64,000 nucleotides of DNA from Chitinophaga arvensicola (lineage in GTDB: Bacteria > Bacteroidota > Bacteroidia > Chitinophagales > Chitinophagaceae), in NCBI RefSeq assembly GCF_900110835.1, contig NZ_FOJG01000001.1, positions 248,001 through 312,000 of the forward strand. Reading direction: 5' to 3'. The notes beneath the pieces are model-generated. The model was not told the DNA's origin and searched no databases. It worked only from the letters and a program-made list of their open reading frames with translations. A program made the position numbers and the translations under genes. Each line of letters opens with the position of its first letter. The stretch's first letter is position 1. Shown here in pieces: positions 34,791 to 43,656 of this stretch.

Positions 34791-37076
34791 ATGAAAGTCA
34801 TATACAAGATAGCGAAAGCCGAACTACAGGTTCTGTTCTTTTCACCGGTGGCCTGGCTGGTACTGGTCATCTTCACTTTTCAGTCGGCCATCATCTACAA
34901 CGATATTTTTGCCAACCTGGTACGTGCGCAGGCCATGGGCAGAGACCTGAACAGCGCTACCCTCGGGGTATTCAGCGGTATGTTCGGTTTTTATACCGGT
35001 ATCAGCAAGTACCTGTTCCTCTATATCCCGCTGCTCACCATGGGCGTAATGAGCCGGGAATACAACAACGGTTCCATTAAACTGCTGTTTTCCTCCCCGG
35101 TAACGAGCAATCAGATCATCCTCGGCAAATACCTCTCACTGATGATCTACGGCCTCGTATTAACGGCTATAACGGCCATTTTCGCGCTGTTTGCCATCAG
35201 CACCATCAATCACGTAGATGCACCGGTGGTGCTCAGCGGCCTGCTGGGTGTTTACCTGCTGATCTGCGGATACGCTGCCATCGGGCTTTTCATGTCTTCC
35301 ATTACTTCCTATACGGTGGTATCCGCTATCGGCACCCTCGCCATACTGGCCTTCCTGGGTTATATCAGCGGTGTAGCACAGGATGTACCACTGGTGCGGG
35401 ACATCACCTACTGGCTGTCTATCTCCGGCAGAACGGATACCTTTTTTTCCGGTTTACTGACGGTAGAAGACATTCTTTACTTCCTGCTGGTCATCGGGTT
35501 ATTCCTGGGCTTTGCCATCCTCCGCCTGCAACTCAACAAACAGAAAACATCCTGGGTAATGGCTACCGGTAAATACATGGCTGTATTCCTCGCGGCTGCA
35601 CTGATCGGTTATATAAGCACCCGGCCTAAAATGATGGCAGTACTGGATGTAACCCGTAACAAAACCAACACCCTTTCCAAAAACAGCCAGCAGGTGATGG
35701 CGCATCTGAACGATAAACTCACCATTAATACCTTCAGCAACATGCTGGCGCAGGATAACTACCTCGCCCTGCCTATCGGCCAGAAGATAGATATTGACCG
35801 TTTCAAAAGATACCTGCGCTTCAAACCGGACATAGAACTGAATTACTACTACTATCACCACAAAGCAGATAATCCTTTCCTCGATAAAAAATACCCGGGC
35901 GTTCCTGACGCACAACGCTTCGACTCCCTGAAACGTATCTACGACTGGAACTTCGACGCCGTGCCATTTGAAAAACTCACCAAAAAAGCAGACCTGGCCT
36001 CAGAAGATTTCCAGTTTGTCCGTGAACTGGAACTGGGCAACGGCAGAAAAACATTCCTGCGTGTATACGACGATATGATGCGTTATCCGTCTGAAGCAGA
36101 GATCACCGCCGCCATCAAACGCTTAACCATGGACCTGCCCGTAGTAGGCTTCCTCACCGGTCATGCAGAACGCAGCAGCACCTCCATGAGCGACCGCAGC
36201 TACAAAATGTTTGCACAGGATAAGCGCTTCCGCTATGCACTGATCAACCAGGGCTTCGACTTCCAGAACGTTACACTGGAACAACCTATTCCGGATAAAA
36301 TCAAAATACTGATCATTGCAGAACCGCGCAAACCATTAACAGAAGCCGAACTGGCGCTGTTACAGCAATACATCAACAAAGGCGGTAACCTCGTAATTTC
36401 CGGCGAACCGGATAAAGTGGAAAACATCAACCCCGTAGCAGGCCTCGTAGGCGTGCAATTCCTGCCGGGATTACTGGTAAATCCGCTACCGGAGTTTGCA
36501 CCCGATCTGATGATGATGCGTCCTGATTCCAATGCGCGCAAATTCTCCCACTACCTCGAAGCACAGGGTAAAAACAACCTGCCGCTGACCATGCCGGGCG
36601 CAGCAGGCCTGTCGTACACCGATATGGGCTATCAGGTAACCACCCTCTTCCGCTCCGATTCCAGCAGCTGGAACGAAATGGAAACCACCAATTTCATCGA
36701 CGACAGCGTGATCTGTAATCCTAAAGCCGGTGAAATACAACGCAGCTACCCTACCGTACTTGCCCTGTCCAGGAAAGTAAATGGCAAAGAACAAAAGATC
36801 ATGGTAACCGGTGACGCCGACTGGCTGAGCAACGGAGAGTTATCTACACGCCGCCCGAAAGTGATGTCCAGCAACTATTCCCTGATCAATGCCGCCTTCT
36901 TCTGGTTATCAGATGAAGAAGTTCCGATCGACACCAGGAGAGATCCATCCATTGACACCTCCCTCAGCATCGGAGAGAAAGGCTGGCGCGTGGCTGCCTT
37001 TACGTTCAAATGGATCATGCCTGTACTCCTCATCATCGGCGGACTGGTTATCTGGATCCGTCGTCGTGGAAAATAA
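34791..37076 (+). CDS. Gldg-family ABC transporter permease (permease fused to GldG-like periplasmic domain)
   Basis: 761 residues. The first about 250 residues are a six-helix ABC-2-type permease (LQVLFFSPVAWLVLVIFTF onward, GVMSREYNNGSIKLLFSSPV). A further helix near 260-280 leads into a large non-membrane region with the GldG pattern (VTRNKTNTLSKNSQQVMAHL, VGFLTGHAERSS, KILIIAEPRKPLTEAELALLQQYINKGGNLVI). One C-terminal helix ends IMPVLLIIGGLVIWIRRRGK. This is the joined GldF plus GldG form. With the preceding ATPase it makes a full ABC transporter. Whether it exports, imports or acts mechanically is not known from sequence. Confidence 0.9.
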   Translation: MKVIYKIAKAELQVLFFSPVAWLVLVIFTFQSAIIYNDIFANLVRAQAMGRDLNSATLGVFSGMFGFYTGISKYLFLYIPLLTMGVMSREYNNGSIKLLFSSPVTSNQIILGKYLSLMIYGLVLTAITAIFALFAISTINHVDAPVVLSGLLGVYLLICGYAAIGLFMSSITSYTVVSAIGTLAILAFLGYISGVAQDVPLVRDITYWLSISGRTDTFFSGLLTVEDILYFLLVIGLFLGFAILRLQLNKQKTSWVMATGKYMAVFLAAALIGYISTRPKMMAVLDVTRNKTNTLSKNSQQVMAHLNDKLTINTFSNMLAQDNYLALPIGQKIDIDRFKRYLRFKPDIELNYYYYHHKADNPFLDKKYPGVPDAQRFDSLKRIYDWNFDAVPFEKLTKKADLASEDFQFVRELELGNGRKTFLRVYDDMMRYPSEAEITAAIKRLTMDLPVVGFLTGHAERSSTSMSDRSYKMFAQDKRFRYALINQGFDFQNVTLEQPIPDKIKILIIAEPRKPLTEAELALLQQYINKGGNLVISGEPDKVENINPVAGLVGVQFLPGLLVNPLPEFAPDLMMMRPDSNARKFSHYLEAQGKNNLPLTMPGAAGLSYTDMGYQVTTLFRSDSSSWNEMETTNFIDDSVICNPKAGEIQRSYPTVLALSRKVNGKEQKIMVTGDADWLSNGELSTRRPKVMSSNYSLINAAFFWLSDEEVPIDTRRDPSIDTSLSIGEKGWRVAAFTFKWIMPVLLIIGGLVIWIRRRGK

Positions 37077-37087
37077 CCCGTTCAATC

Positions 37088-39754
37088 ATGAAGACTTTTA
37101 TAACAGATAAACAAACCCTGGAAGACTTAAACATCTTCGGGAAAAAAGCGGGAAACTCCGTGTATGCGTTGTTCAATCAAACGCATACGCGGGGTGGTGC
37201 AGAGGCCCTGGAACAATTGTTCCAGGTGCCCCTCGCCGACAAAGAAGCTATTAACCGGAGAAGCGCCACCTTCCGGCATTTCCAGTCGGCACAAACGCCT
37301 TTCCCATTTGCAGGTGAATGGCTGGATGTAGCAGAAAAATACCTGGAAGATACCGATGAACGCAGTAAACTCTCATCGCAGGATAATACCCTCGGCAGAA
37401 AGTTTAACCAGCTGTTGGGCGCCGACAATCCGTTTCAGCTGCTTTCAAAAGGGGTAACCGCCACCCTATCGATACTGACTACGCTGAAAACATATATCCA
37501 CACAGCAGGCGCTTCTCCTTTAGACACCGACACCAATCGCATAAAACCAATCCTTGCCGGAATTTCCTACGAAGCGATCCTTGCCGGCCAAAACCCCGGC
37601 AAGCTTAGCTTTGAACAGATTGCCGCGTTGGATCAACTGTTCCGTTTTACACATGGCCCGCAGTTGAAGCAACTGCTTCAATACATTTACCAGCTGGATG
37701 TATACCTCACCGTTGCCAATGTAGCCGCCAAACGAAACTTCGTATACGCCACTGCGTTAGATCAGCACAGCGCTTCCGCCCAGGTGGAAGGCGTGTATCA
37801 TCCACTGGTCGACAAAGCCAAAGGCAATACCATCCGGCTGAATGGGGAACAGAATGTGTTTTTCCTTACCGGTGCTAATATGGCGGGCAAATCTACCCTG
37901 ATGAAATCACTGGGTATTGCAGTATACCTGGCCCACATGGGCTTCCCCGTGCCCGCTGTTAAAATGGAATTTGCCGTAATGGATGGTATGTTTACCACCA
38001 TCAACCTGGCCGATAACCTGGATATGGGCTACAGCCATTTTTATGCAGAAGTGAACCGGGTAAAAAAAGTAGCGCAGTTACTGGCGCAAAAGAAAAAGCT
38101 GTTCGTTATTTTTGATGAACTGTTCCGTGGCACCAACGTAAAAGATGCCTACGAAGCAACCGTGGCCGTCACAGAAGCCTTTGCTACCAGACATTCCAGC
38201 CTGTTCATGATTTCCTCGCATATCCTGGAAGCCGGCGAAACACTGAAACGATCACCTGCGATCCAGTTTGCATGTCTCACTACAGAACTGCGCGACAATA
38301 AACCCGTATATACGTACCTGTTACGGCCTGGTTTATCTGCCGACAGGCACGGTATGATCATTGTACGCGAAGAAGGTATTCTGGATCTGCTGCAATATCC
38401 TCAAAAAAGCACTTCTCAAAAAGGATTTGTTACTGACAAACAAACACTCGATGACCTCAACCTGTTAGGCAAATACAAGCATACATCAGTATTCAGTATC
38501 TTCAACAGAACACAGACCTCCGGCGGTGAAAAGCTGCTGGAACAGTTGTTCCGGGAGCCACTCACAGATGCCACCGCGATCAATGAACGCAGTAACATCC
38601 TGTTTCATTTCAGCAAGTTGTCGCTCGCTTTTCCGGTAGATGCCGACCTGCTGAACGAAGCAGAGGATTTCCTGAAGATGGGAAACACAGGTTCCCGCCT
38701 GCAAACACTGCTGCAGCGTTCCCGCAACCTGGCGATGAAATATATGGGACTGCCCAAAGAACTGGAACAGGTAAAAAAAGGACTCGCTGCATTATGCGCC
38801 GTGATAAAGGACCTGCGCGATTTTCATCTCCGGTTAAAATTACAGGCGCCGGAACACCCCTTCCTCAAAGCGTTTGCGCCAGCCGCCGCTGTACTCGAAG
38901 ACGCACGCATCACCGGCATACTGGAAAAAAATGCGACAGGTAATCTGCTGGAGATAGCCGGCTATGACCACTTATTCCGCAATGTACTCGCCAATGATAT
39001 CAAAGCCCTGTTTCACATTGCCTACCAGCTGGATGTATACCTCAGTGTAGCAGCCGTGGGCAAGGAAAAGAAATGGCATTATGCACAGGCACTACCGGCA
39101 GCAGCAAAAGAAATCAGGCTCCTTGATTTTCATCATCCGGCTATTCAGAATGGTATTACGAATAGTCTTACTGCCAACGGAGACCAGCCACTGGTGTTCC
39201 TTACCGGGGCTAACATGGCCGGTAAATCCACCCTCATGAAAGCCTATGGCATTGCGGTATACCTGGCGCATATGGGCTTCCCGGTAGCAGCGAAAGAAAT
39301 GATTTTTTCCGTAAAAGATGGTATGTATACTTCCATCAACGTACCGGATAACCTGAAAGAAGGCTACAGCCATTTTTATGCAGAAGTATTGCGGGTGAAA
39401 ATGATTGCCGCAGAAGTGAGCCGCTCCGGCAACCTGTTGATCATCTTCGACGAGCTATTTAAAGGCACCAACGTGAAAGATGCTTACGACGCCACCCTGG
39501 CGGTTACCAGTGCCCTGGCAGGTCATCGTGGCTGCGTATTCATGATTTCCACACATATCACGGAAGTAGGTGCATCCTTAAAAACGGACCTCGAAAAAGA
39601 AGTACAGTTTGTGTTCCTGCCTACTGTCATGAACGGCCACGTACCTACGTATCCGCGCAAGCTGGCCACGGGCATCTCCGCCGATCGCCACGGTATGATG
39701 ATTATAGAAAACGAAGGCATACTGGATATTATCCGGCCGGTAGCTACGGCATAA
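37088..39754 (+). CDS. Tandem MutS-like ATPase (two ATPase halves in one chain)
   Basis: 888 residues from ATG 37088 (MKTFITDKQTLEDLN). Residues 1-443 and 444-888 are diverged copies: FITDKQTLEDLNIFGK and FVTDKQTLDDLNLLGK open each. Each half has a MutS domain V Walker A, TGANMAGKSTLMK (about 261 and 706), a Walker B with IFDELFRGTNVKDA or IFDELFKGTNVKDA, and a switch-like HI segment (MISSHILE, MISTHITE). The mismatch-recognition, connector and clamp domains of MutS are absent. In MutS, two subunits form composite ATP sites; here one chain could form the pair by itself. It starts 11 nt after the permease gene and ends the unit before a convergent terminator. The role is unknown; a DNA-repair function should not be assumed. 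Confidence 0.85.
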   Translation: MKTFITDKQTLEDLNIFGKKAGNSVYALFNQTHTRGGAEALEQLFQVPLADKEAINRRSATFRHFQSAQTPFPFAGEWLDVAEKYLEDTDERSKLSSQDNTLGRKFNQLLGADNPFQLLSKGVTATLSILTTLKTYIHTAGASPLDTDTNRIKPILAGISYEAILAGQNPGKLSFEQIAALDQLFRFTHGPQLKQLLQYIYQLDVYLTVANVAAKRNFVYATALDQHSASAQVEGVYHPLVDKAKGNTIRLNGEQNVFFLTGANMAGKSTLMKSLGIAVYLAHMGFPVPAVKMEFAVMDGMFTTINLADNLDMGYSHFYAEVNRVKKVAQLLAQKKKLFVIFDELFRGTNVKDAYEATVAVTEAFATRHSSLFMISSHILEAGETLKRSPAIQFACLTTELRDNKPVYTYLLRPGLSADRHGMIIVREEGILDLLQYPQKSTSQKGFVTDKQTLDDLNLLGKYKHTSVFSIFNRTQTSGGEKLLEQLFREPLTDATAINERSNILFHFSKLSLAFPVDADLLNEAEDFLKMGNTGSRLQTLLQRSRNLAMKYMGLPKELEQVKKGLAALCAVIKDLRDFHLRLKLQAPEHPFLKAFAPAAAVLEDARITGILEKNATGNLLEIAGYDHLFRNVLANDIKALFHIAYQLDVYLSVAAVGKEKKWHYAQALPAAAKEIRLLDFHHPAIQNGITNSLTANGDQPLVFLTGANMAGKSTLMKAYGIAVYLAHMGFPVAAKEMIFSVKDGMYTSINVPDNLKEGYSHFYAEVLRVKMIAAEVSRSGNLLIIFDELFKGTNVKDAYDATLAVTSALAGHRGCVFMISTHITEVGASLKTDLEKEVQFVFLPTVMNGHVPTYPRKLATGISADRHGMMIIENEGILDIIRPVATA

Positions 39755-39757
39755 CAG

Positions 39758-39785
39758 CAACGGGGTCTGCGTACAGATCCCGTTG
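39758..39785. terminator. Convergent terminator
   Basis: CAACGGGGTCTG (39758-39769) pairs with CAGATCCCGTTG (39774-39785), one G:T pair, loop CGTA. It lies between the MutS-like gene and the convergent DoxX-like gene. Confidence 0.65.
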
Positions 39786-39788
39786 TAA

Positions 39789-40136
39789 TTATTTTGCGAG
39801 TGGGTGATGCAGATAGATCACCAGCAGGTTGAGCAGGAAGAAGGGTACTTCAATAGCAGCGCCTTTTACATCACGGCTGTATAGAGAAAAGCAGATGATC
39901 ATCAGTATAGTGGCTGCCATGAGGAAGTTGCCCAATAAAAATGTTCTGGGAAAGAGGATCAGCAAAGCACTCAATACCGTCACCACACCATTGATCATAA
40001 TCGCTGTTTTAGAGAAGTGCCAGCGGCTGAACATCGCCACCATCTCAGGTTTCTGTCCCATCATCGCCAGGCCTTGTTTGAGCCCCATAAATACCGTAAA
40101 AACGATGAGCACAGCATTGAGTACTTTAAATATCAT
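39789..40136 (-). CDS. DoxX-like four-helix membrane protein
   Basis: 115 residues with four hydrophobic segments (VLNAVLIVFTVFMGLKQG, INGVVTVLSALLILF, LGNFLMAATILMIICF, EVPFFLLNLLVIYL), the layout of DoxX-type proteins. No catalytic motif is seen. Function unknown; some family members affect redox or thiol balance. It is the last gene of the same-strand run AraC, SDR, SDR, DoxX-like (11 nt after the preceding SDR). Confidence 0.65.
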   Translation of the reverse strand: MIFKVLNAVLIVFTVFMGLKQGLAMMGQKPEMVAMFSRWHFSKTAIMINGVVTVLSALLILFPRTFLLGNFLMAATILMIICFSLYSRDVKGAAIEVPFFLLNLLVIYLHHPLAK

Positions 40137-40147
40137 ATCGTTTACAT

Positions 40148-40900
40148 TTAATTAGTGGCACCGCCGTTTACCAGCAGGTGCTGACCCGAAACAAAGGAAG
40201 ATAAGTCGCTGGCAAAAAATTCCGCCAGGTTGGCCACATCCTCTACTTCTGCCAACCGGCCCATGGGACAGCTGTCGAGCAATTGCTTTCTCAGTTCCGG
40301 ATACGCTGCAGGATCTGCAAAGATGCCGGAATGATCTACGGCGAAAGGAATAATTGAATTTACGGTAATTCCTTTATGACCGATCTCTTTCGACAAAATA
40401 TCCACCAGGTATCTTGGCGTGGTTTTACTGCCGCCATACACGGCCATACCGGGAACGGGGAAAGACGTGGTACTGGAGGCGATGTAAATGATCCGGCCAT
40501 TATTCTCTACATGTTTTGCCGCCTGTTGCAGGGTAAAGTAGGTACCTTTTGTGTTGATGGAAAACACCCTGTCAAATTGTTCTTCGGTAAAGTCTGTTAC
40601 CGGTACTTCCACCATTTCAATTCCCGCATTGGCCACCACAATATCTATTTTGCCAAAAGCTGTTTTGGCAGCAATGAATAATTGTTCCAGGTCTGCCACT
40701 TTACTTACGTCCGCCTGCACAGCGATCACCCTGGCGCCCATGGCCGTAATATTGCTCACTACTTCATCGGCAGAAGCTTTATCGCGGGAATAGTTGATAA
40801 CGATGTCTGCACCGAGGGCAGCGTACCTTTCTGCGATCGCTTTACCCAATCCTCTGGCAGACCCTGTAACCAGGGCCACTTTATTTTTTAAGCTGTTCAT
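40148..40900 (-). CDS. SDR-family NAD(P)-dependent oxidoreductase 1
   Basis: 250 residues. Classical short-chain dehydrogenase: cofactor motif TGSARGLG at 12-19, VVANAGIE, active-site Ser in IYIASSTTSF, and YGGSK as the YxxxK pair (with Tyr about 155 and Lys about 159). The C-terminal VSGQHLLVNGGATN is typical. It reduces or oxidises a carbonyl/alcohol with NAD(P)H; the substrate is unknown. It lies 47 nt downstream of a second, similar SDR, and the two may be duplicates that diverged. Confidence 0.9.
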   Translation of the reverse strand: MNSLKNKVALVTGSARGLGKAIAERYAALGADIVINYSRDKASADEVVSNITAMGARVIAVQADVSKVADLEQLFIAAKTAFGKIDIVVANAGIEMVEVPVTDFTEEQFDRVFSINTKGTYFTLQQAAKHVENNGRIIYIASSTTSFPVPGMAVYGGSKTTPRYLVDILSKEIGHKGITVNSIIPFAVDHSGIFADPAAYPELRKQLLDSCPMGRLAEVEDVANLAEFFASDLSSFVSGQHLLVNGGATN

Positions 40901-40947
40901 GATTTTTAATTTTTACGGGAGATGTTTATAAAAGCCTGCACTTATGC

Positions 40948-41688
40948 TCAGGCCATACCACCATTTGCACCAATATTCTGTGCGTTGATCCATTTAGCAT
41001 CATCGCTGGCCAGGAATACCACCAGTTTAGCAATATCATCCGGTTCGCCGATACGGTTGAAAGCAGAGAGAGAAGCCAGGCGGGCAATCAGTTCGGCCGA
41101 TTTACCATTGGTAAACAATTCCGTGTTGGTGGGACCAGGAGATACGGAGTTAACATTGATACCTCTTGCACCCACTTCTTTGGAGAACACGCGGGTAAGC
41201 TGTTCTACAGCAGCCTTGGTAGCTACATAGGTAGCATAACCCGGCAGCATGATCCGGTTTACGGAAGTAGAGAAGTTAATCACGCTGCCGTTATCCGCCA
41301 GGCGGGTAGCGGCTTCGCGCATGGTATTAAAAGTTCCTTTTACATTGATATCAAACTGGCGGTTAAACTCTTCGTCGGTGGTATCTTTGATCTGTTTGGT
41401 GATCATGATACCCGCGTTGTTTACCAGTACATCGATGCGGCCGTAATGGGCGATGGCGGCATCAAACAGGATTTTCACATCTTCGCTCTTACTTACGTCC
41501 GCCTGCAAAGCAATGGCGTCGCCACCTTGCTGCTGAATATCAGCTACTACCTGCAGGGCAGCATCTTTACCACCGGCATAATTAACAATCACCTTTGCGC
41601 CTGCTGTGGCCAGCTGGGTGGCAATAGTAGCGCCAATACCTCTGGATGAACCAGTTACCAGGATGACCTTATCTTTTAAAGTGCTCAT
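40948..41688 (-). CDS. SDR-family NAD(P)-dependent oxidoreductase 2
   Basis: 246 residues from ATG 41688 (MSTLKDKVILVTGSSRGIG); an upstream in-frame ATG at 41715 would begin inside the promoter-like region and is not used. Motifs: TGSSRGIG at 11-18, VLVNNAGIM, active Ser in INFSTSVN, YVATKAA (YxxxK), and VSPGPTNTELF. A typical 250-residue SDR of unknown substrate. It is the first enzyme gene downstream of the AraC regulator at 41775 on the same strand and is the likely target of the inverted repeat at 41719-41733. Confidence 0.92.
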   Translation of the reverse strand: MSTLKDKVILVTGSSRGIGATIATQLATAGAKVIVNYAGGKDAALQVVADIQQQGGDAIALQADVSKSEDVKILFDAAIAHYGRIDVLVNNAGIMITKQIKDTTDEEFNRQFDINVKGTFNTMREAATRLADNGSVINFSTSVNRIMLPGYATYVATKAAVEQLTRVFSKEVGARGINVNSVSPGPTNTELFTNGKSAELIARLASLSAFNRIGEPDDIAKLVVFLASDDAKWINAQNIGANGGMA

Positions 41689-41707
41689 GTTTTTTTGTTT
41701 TTGTTTT

Positions 41708-41733
41708 GATAACACAAAGGTGAAACATTCACC
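41708..41733 (-). promoter_or_regulatory. Promoter-like region and inverted repeat before SDR 2
   Basis: On the minus strand CACCTTTG (41715-41722) is one base off the -7 consensus. GGTGAA-ACA-TTCACC (41719-41733) is a perfect 6-bp inverted repeat overlapping it. GATAACACAAAGGT (41708-41721, plus-strand view) also occurs at 57751. Operator function is a guess. Confidence 0.45.
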
Positions 41734-41774
41734 ACCCCAAAAAGTATAAGAATTACACTAATAGTTACAAATAT

Positions 41775-42707
41775 CTAAGATGTTTGTTGTTTACGGTATA
41801 AAGCCGGTGTAATACCTGTTTGTTTTTTGAAGTAGTTACTGAAATGCGTGGCTTCCGTAAAGCCAAGCTGCGACGCTACCTCCTTGATGGATGCCGTGGA
41901 ATGTTGCAACAGGATGCGCGCTTCTGTAATGGTTTTCTCGGAAATCCAGGTAGCTATAGGTTTCCCTGTTTTGCTTTTGATCACATTACTGAGATAGTTG
42001 GGATGCAGGTGCTGGGCATCGGCATAATCCGTTACCCGGAATACCTTTTCCGCTTTACCACTCACGAGGTCCCGGTAATGCTGTTCCAGGTTTCTTTTAA
42101 ACTGTTTTACGATCTGGGAACTGCGGTTTCCCTCGTAGATAGGATTATAGTCTTCCCAGAAGTATGCTTTGATCTTCAGGAGCAGCACCACAAATAAACT
42201 CCCGATGATCCGGGTTCTGTACGGAGAGGTCGCAAAATACTCTTTTGAAATCTGCTGGTATAACTGTTCAAACTCCGCAAAGGCTTCCGGTTGCAGCGTT
42301 CTGGGCGGCACCGTTTCTGCCAGCAGGAAAGGAAATTCCTCAAATACTTTTGGATGCACATTCTCTTTCAGGAAAGATTCGCTCAATGTGATCAGGTGAA
42401 CATCATTGATCTGCTGCCACTCATAAGATTTAAAATGCCCCGGATTGGTGAAATAGATAGTGCCGGGAGCTGTGTTAAATGTTTGTTCATCGGTAGTATA
42501 CTTGCCAATGGCATCTTTCACAAAAACAAATGAAAAGAAATTAGTACGGTAAACGATGGAAGTATAGGGCAATTCCGCGTGAATGTCTTTCAGGTTGTGG
42601 ATGGTAAAAGCAGTCGTTTCATCTATACTATCTACCGGCAATCCCTGGTAGTGGTACTGGTCCAGCAGGCTGTTAAAAATCATTCTGTTTGCATTCTTCT
42701 CTGACAT
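41775..42707 (-). CDS. AraC-family transcriptional regulator A
   Basis: 310 residues. The N-terminal cupin-like sensor region (TAFTIHNLKDIHAELPYTS, PGTIYFTNPGHFKSYEW) precedes two AraC helix-turn-helix motifs at the C-terminus (VTDYADAQHLHPNYLSNVIKS and IKEVASQLGFTEATHFSNYFKKQTGITPALYR). It is divergent from the alpha/beta hydrolase gene and upstream of two SDR genes on its own strand, so either could be its target. A perfect 8-bp inverted repeat lies in the divergent spacer (42734-42768). Effector unknown. Confidence 0.93.
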   Translation of the reverse strand: MSEKNANRMIFNSLLDQYHYQGLPVDSIDETTAFTIHNLKDIHAELPYTSIVYRTNFFSFVFVKDAIGKYTTDEQTFNTAPGTIYFTNPGHFKSYEWQQINDVHLITLSESFLKENVHPKVFEEFPFLLAETVPPRTLQPEAFAEFEQLYQQISKEYFATSPYRTRIIGSLFVVLLLKIKAYFWEDYNPIYEGNRSSQIVKQFKRNLEQHYRDLVSGKAEKVFRVTDYADAQHLHPNYLSNVIKSKTGKPIATWISEKTITEARILLQHSTASIKEVASQLGFTEATHFSNYFKKQTGITPALYRKQQTS

Positions 42708-42733
42708 CCGGTATGGCTTTCCATGAAATTAAG

Positions 42734-42768
42734 ATTTACTGTTTATTCTTTCTAATTAAGCAGTAAAT
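42734..42768. promoter_or_regulatory. Inverted repeat in the AraC A / hydrolase divergent spacer
   Basis: ATTTACTG (42734-42741) and CAGTAAAT (42761-42768) are perfect inverted copies separated by 19 bases, within the 82-nt divergent spacer. A candidate operator for the AraC-type regulator at 41775. Confidence 0.5.
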
Positions 42769-42789
42769 TACCTGCTATAAAACCCAGAC

Positions 42790-43644
42790 ATGCCACTCCC
42801 CAGCGCATTTAAAAACAACTCCGTAACCTCTGAAGACGGAACGCATATTGGCTACAGACAAACAGGAGCCGGTGAAGGAATTATCCTCGTACACGGCGGT
42901 ATGATGGCATCGCAGAATTTCACTGCCCTGGCAGAGGAACTGGCGAATGAATACACGGTGTATATCCCGGACAGGCGCGGACGTGGTTTAAGCAATGACC
43001 ATGTGAACAACAGAGGATTGCCATTTGAAGGGCAGGATCTCCAGGCAATAATAAATCAAACCGGTGCCGAAAGGATTTTCGGACTTAGCTCCGGTGCAGT
43101 TTGTACGTTGCAGGCGGTATTCGATGGCGCCCGGGTTAAAAAGGTGGCTTTATATGAACCACTCATGTCCAATCAGGGCAGTAATCCCCTGGTGAATACC
43201 CAAAAATATGACCAGGCCATCATGAAAGGAAACTATGGTAAGGCGTTTATCAGTATTATCAAAGCGACGGATGGTTCTTCTTTTTTTGCTAAGCTGCCGG
43301 GGTTTATAACGGTTCCGCTAATGAATCTCGCTATAAAATCAGAAGGAAAAAAAGACAACGGCGACAAAGTACCACTGCAAAAACTGATTGCAGAATGGGG
43401 CTACGACCGGGATCTTACCCTTGCTTCGGCCGGGATGATGGAAAGATGCAAAAACATCACACAGCCCGTGCTCCTGATGGGAGGTGCCAAAAGCCAGGCG
43501 TTTTTTAAAACGGCTCTTGGCGGCTTAGCTGCTGCCTTCCCCCATTGCAGCCGCATTGAATTTCCCGGCCTCGGTCATCTGGGCCCTGATAATTCAGAAC
43601 AGCCAAAAGTGATAGCGGATGCGCTCCGGCAATTTTTCAAATAA
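42790..43644 (+). CDS. Alpha/beta hydrolase
   Basis: 284 residues. Alpha/beta hydrolase fold signs: ILVHGGMMASQ (oxyanion HG), the acid-strand VYIPDRRGRG, the nucleophile elbow GLSSG at 98-102 with Ser100, and the catalytic His in PGLGHLGPD near 267. No signal peptide, so cytosolic. The substrate cannot be read. It is divergent from AraC regulator A and probably regulated through the shared spacer. A convergent hairpin follows at 43657. Confidence 0.86.
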   Translation: MPLPSAFKNNSVTSEDGTHIGYRQTGAGEGIILVHGGMMASQNFTALAEELANEYTVYIPDRRGRGLSNDHVNNRGLPFEGQDLQAIINQTGAERIFGLSSGAVCTLQAVFDGARVKKVALYEPLMSNQGSNPLVNTQKYDQAIMKGNYGKAFISIIKATDGSSFFAKLPGFITVPLMNLAIKSEGKKDNGDKVPLQKLIAEWGYDRDLTLASAGMMERCKNITQPVLLMGGAKSQAFFKTALGGLAAAFPHCSRIEFPGLGHLGPDNSEQPKVIADALRQFFK

Positions 43645-43656
43645 CAAATCTTTCTG

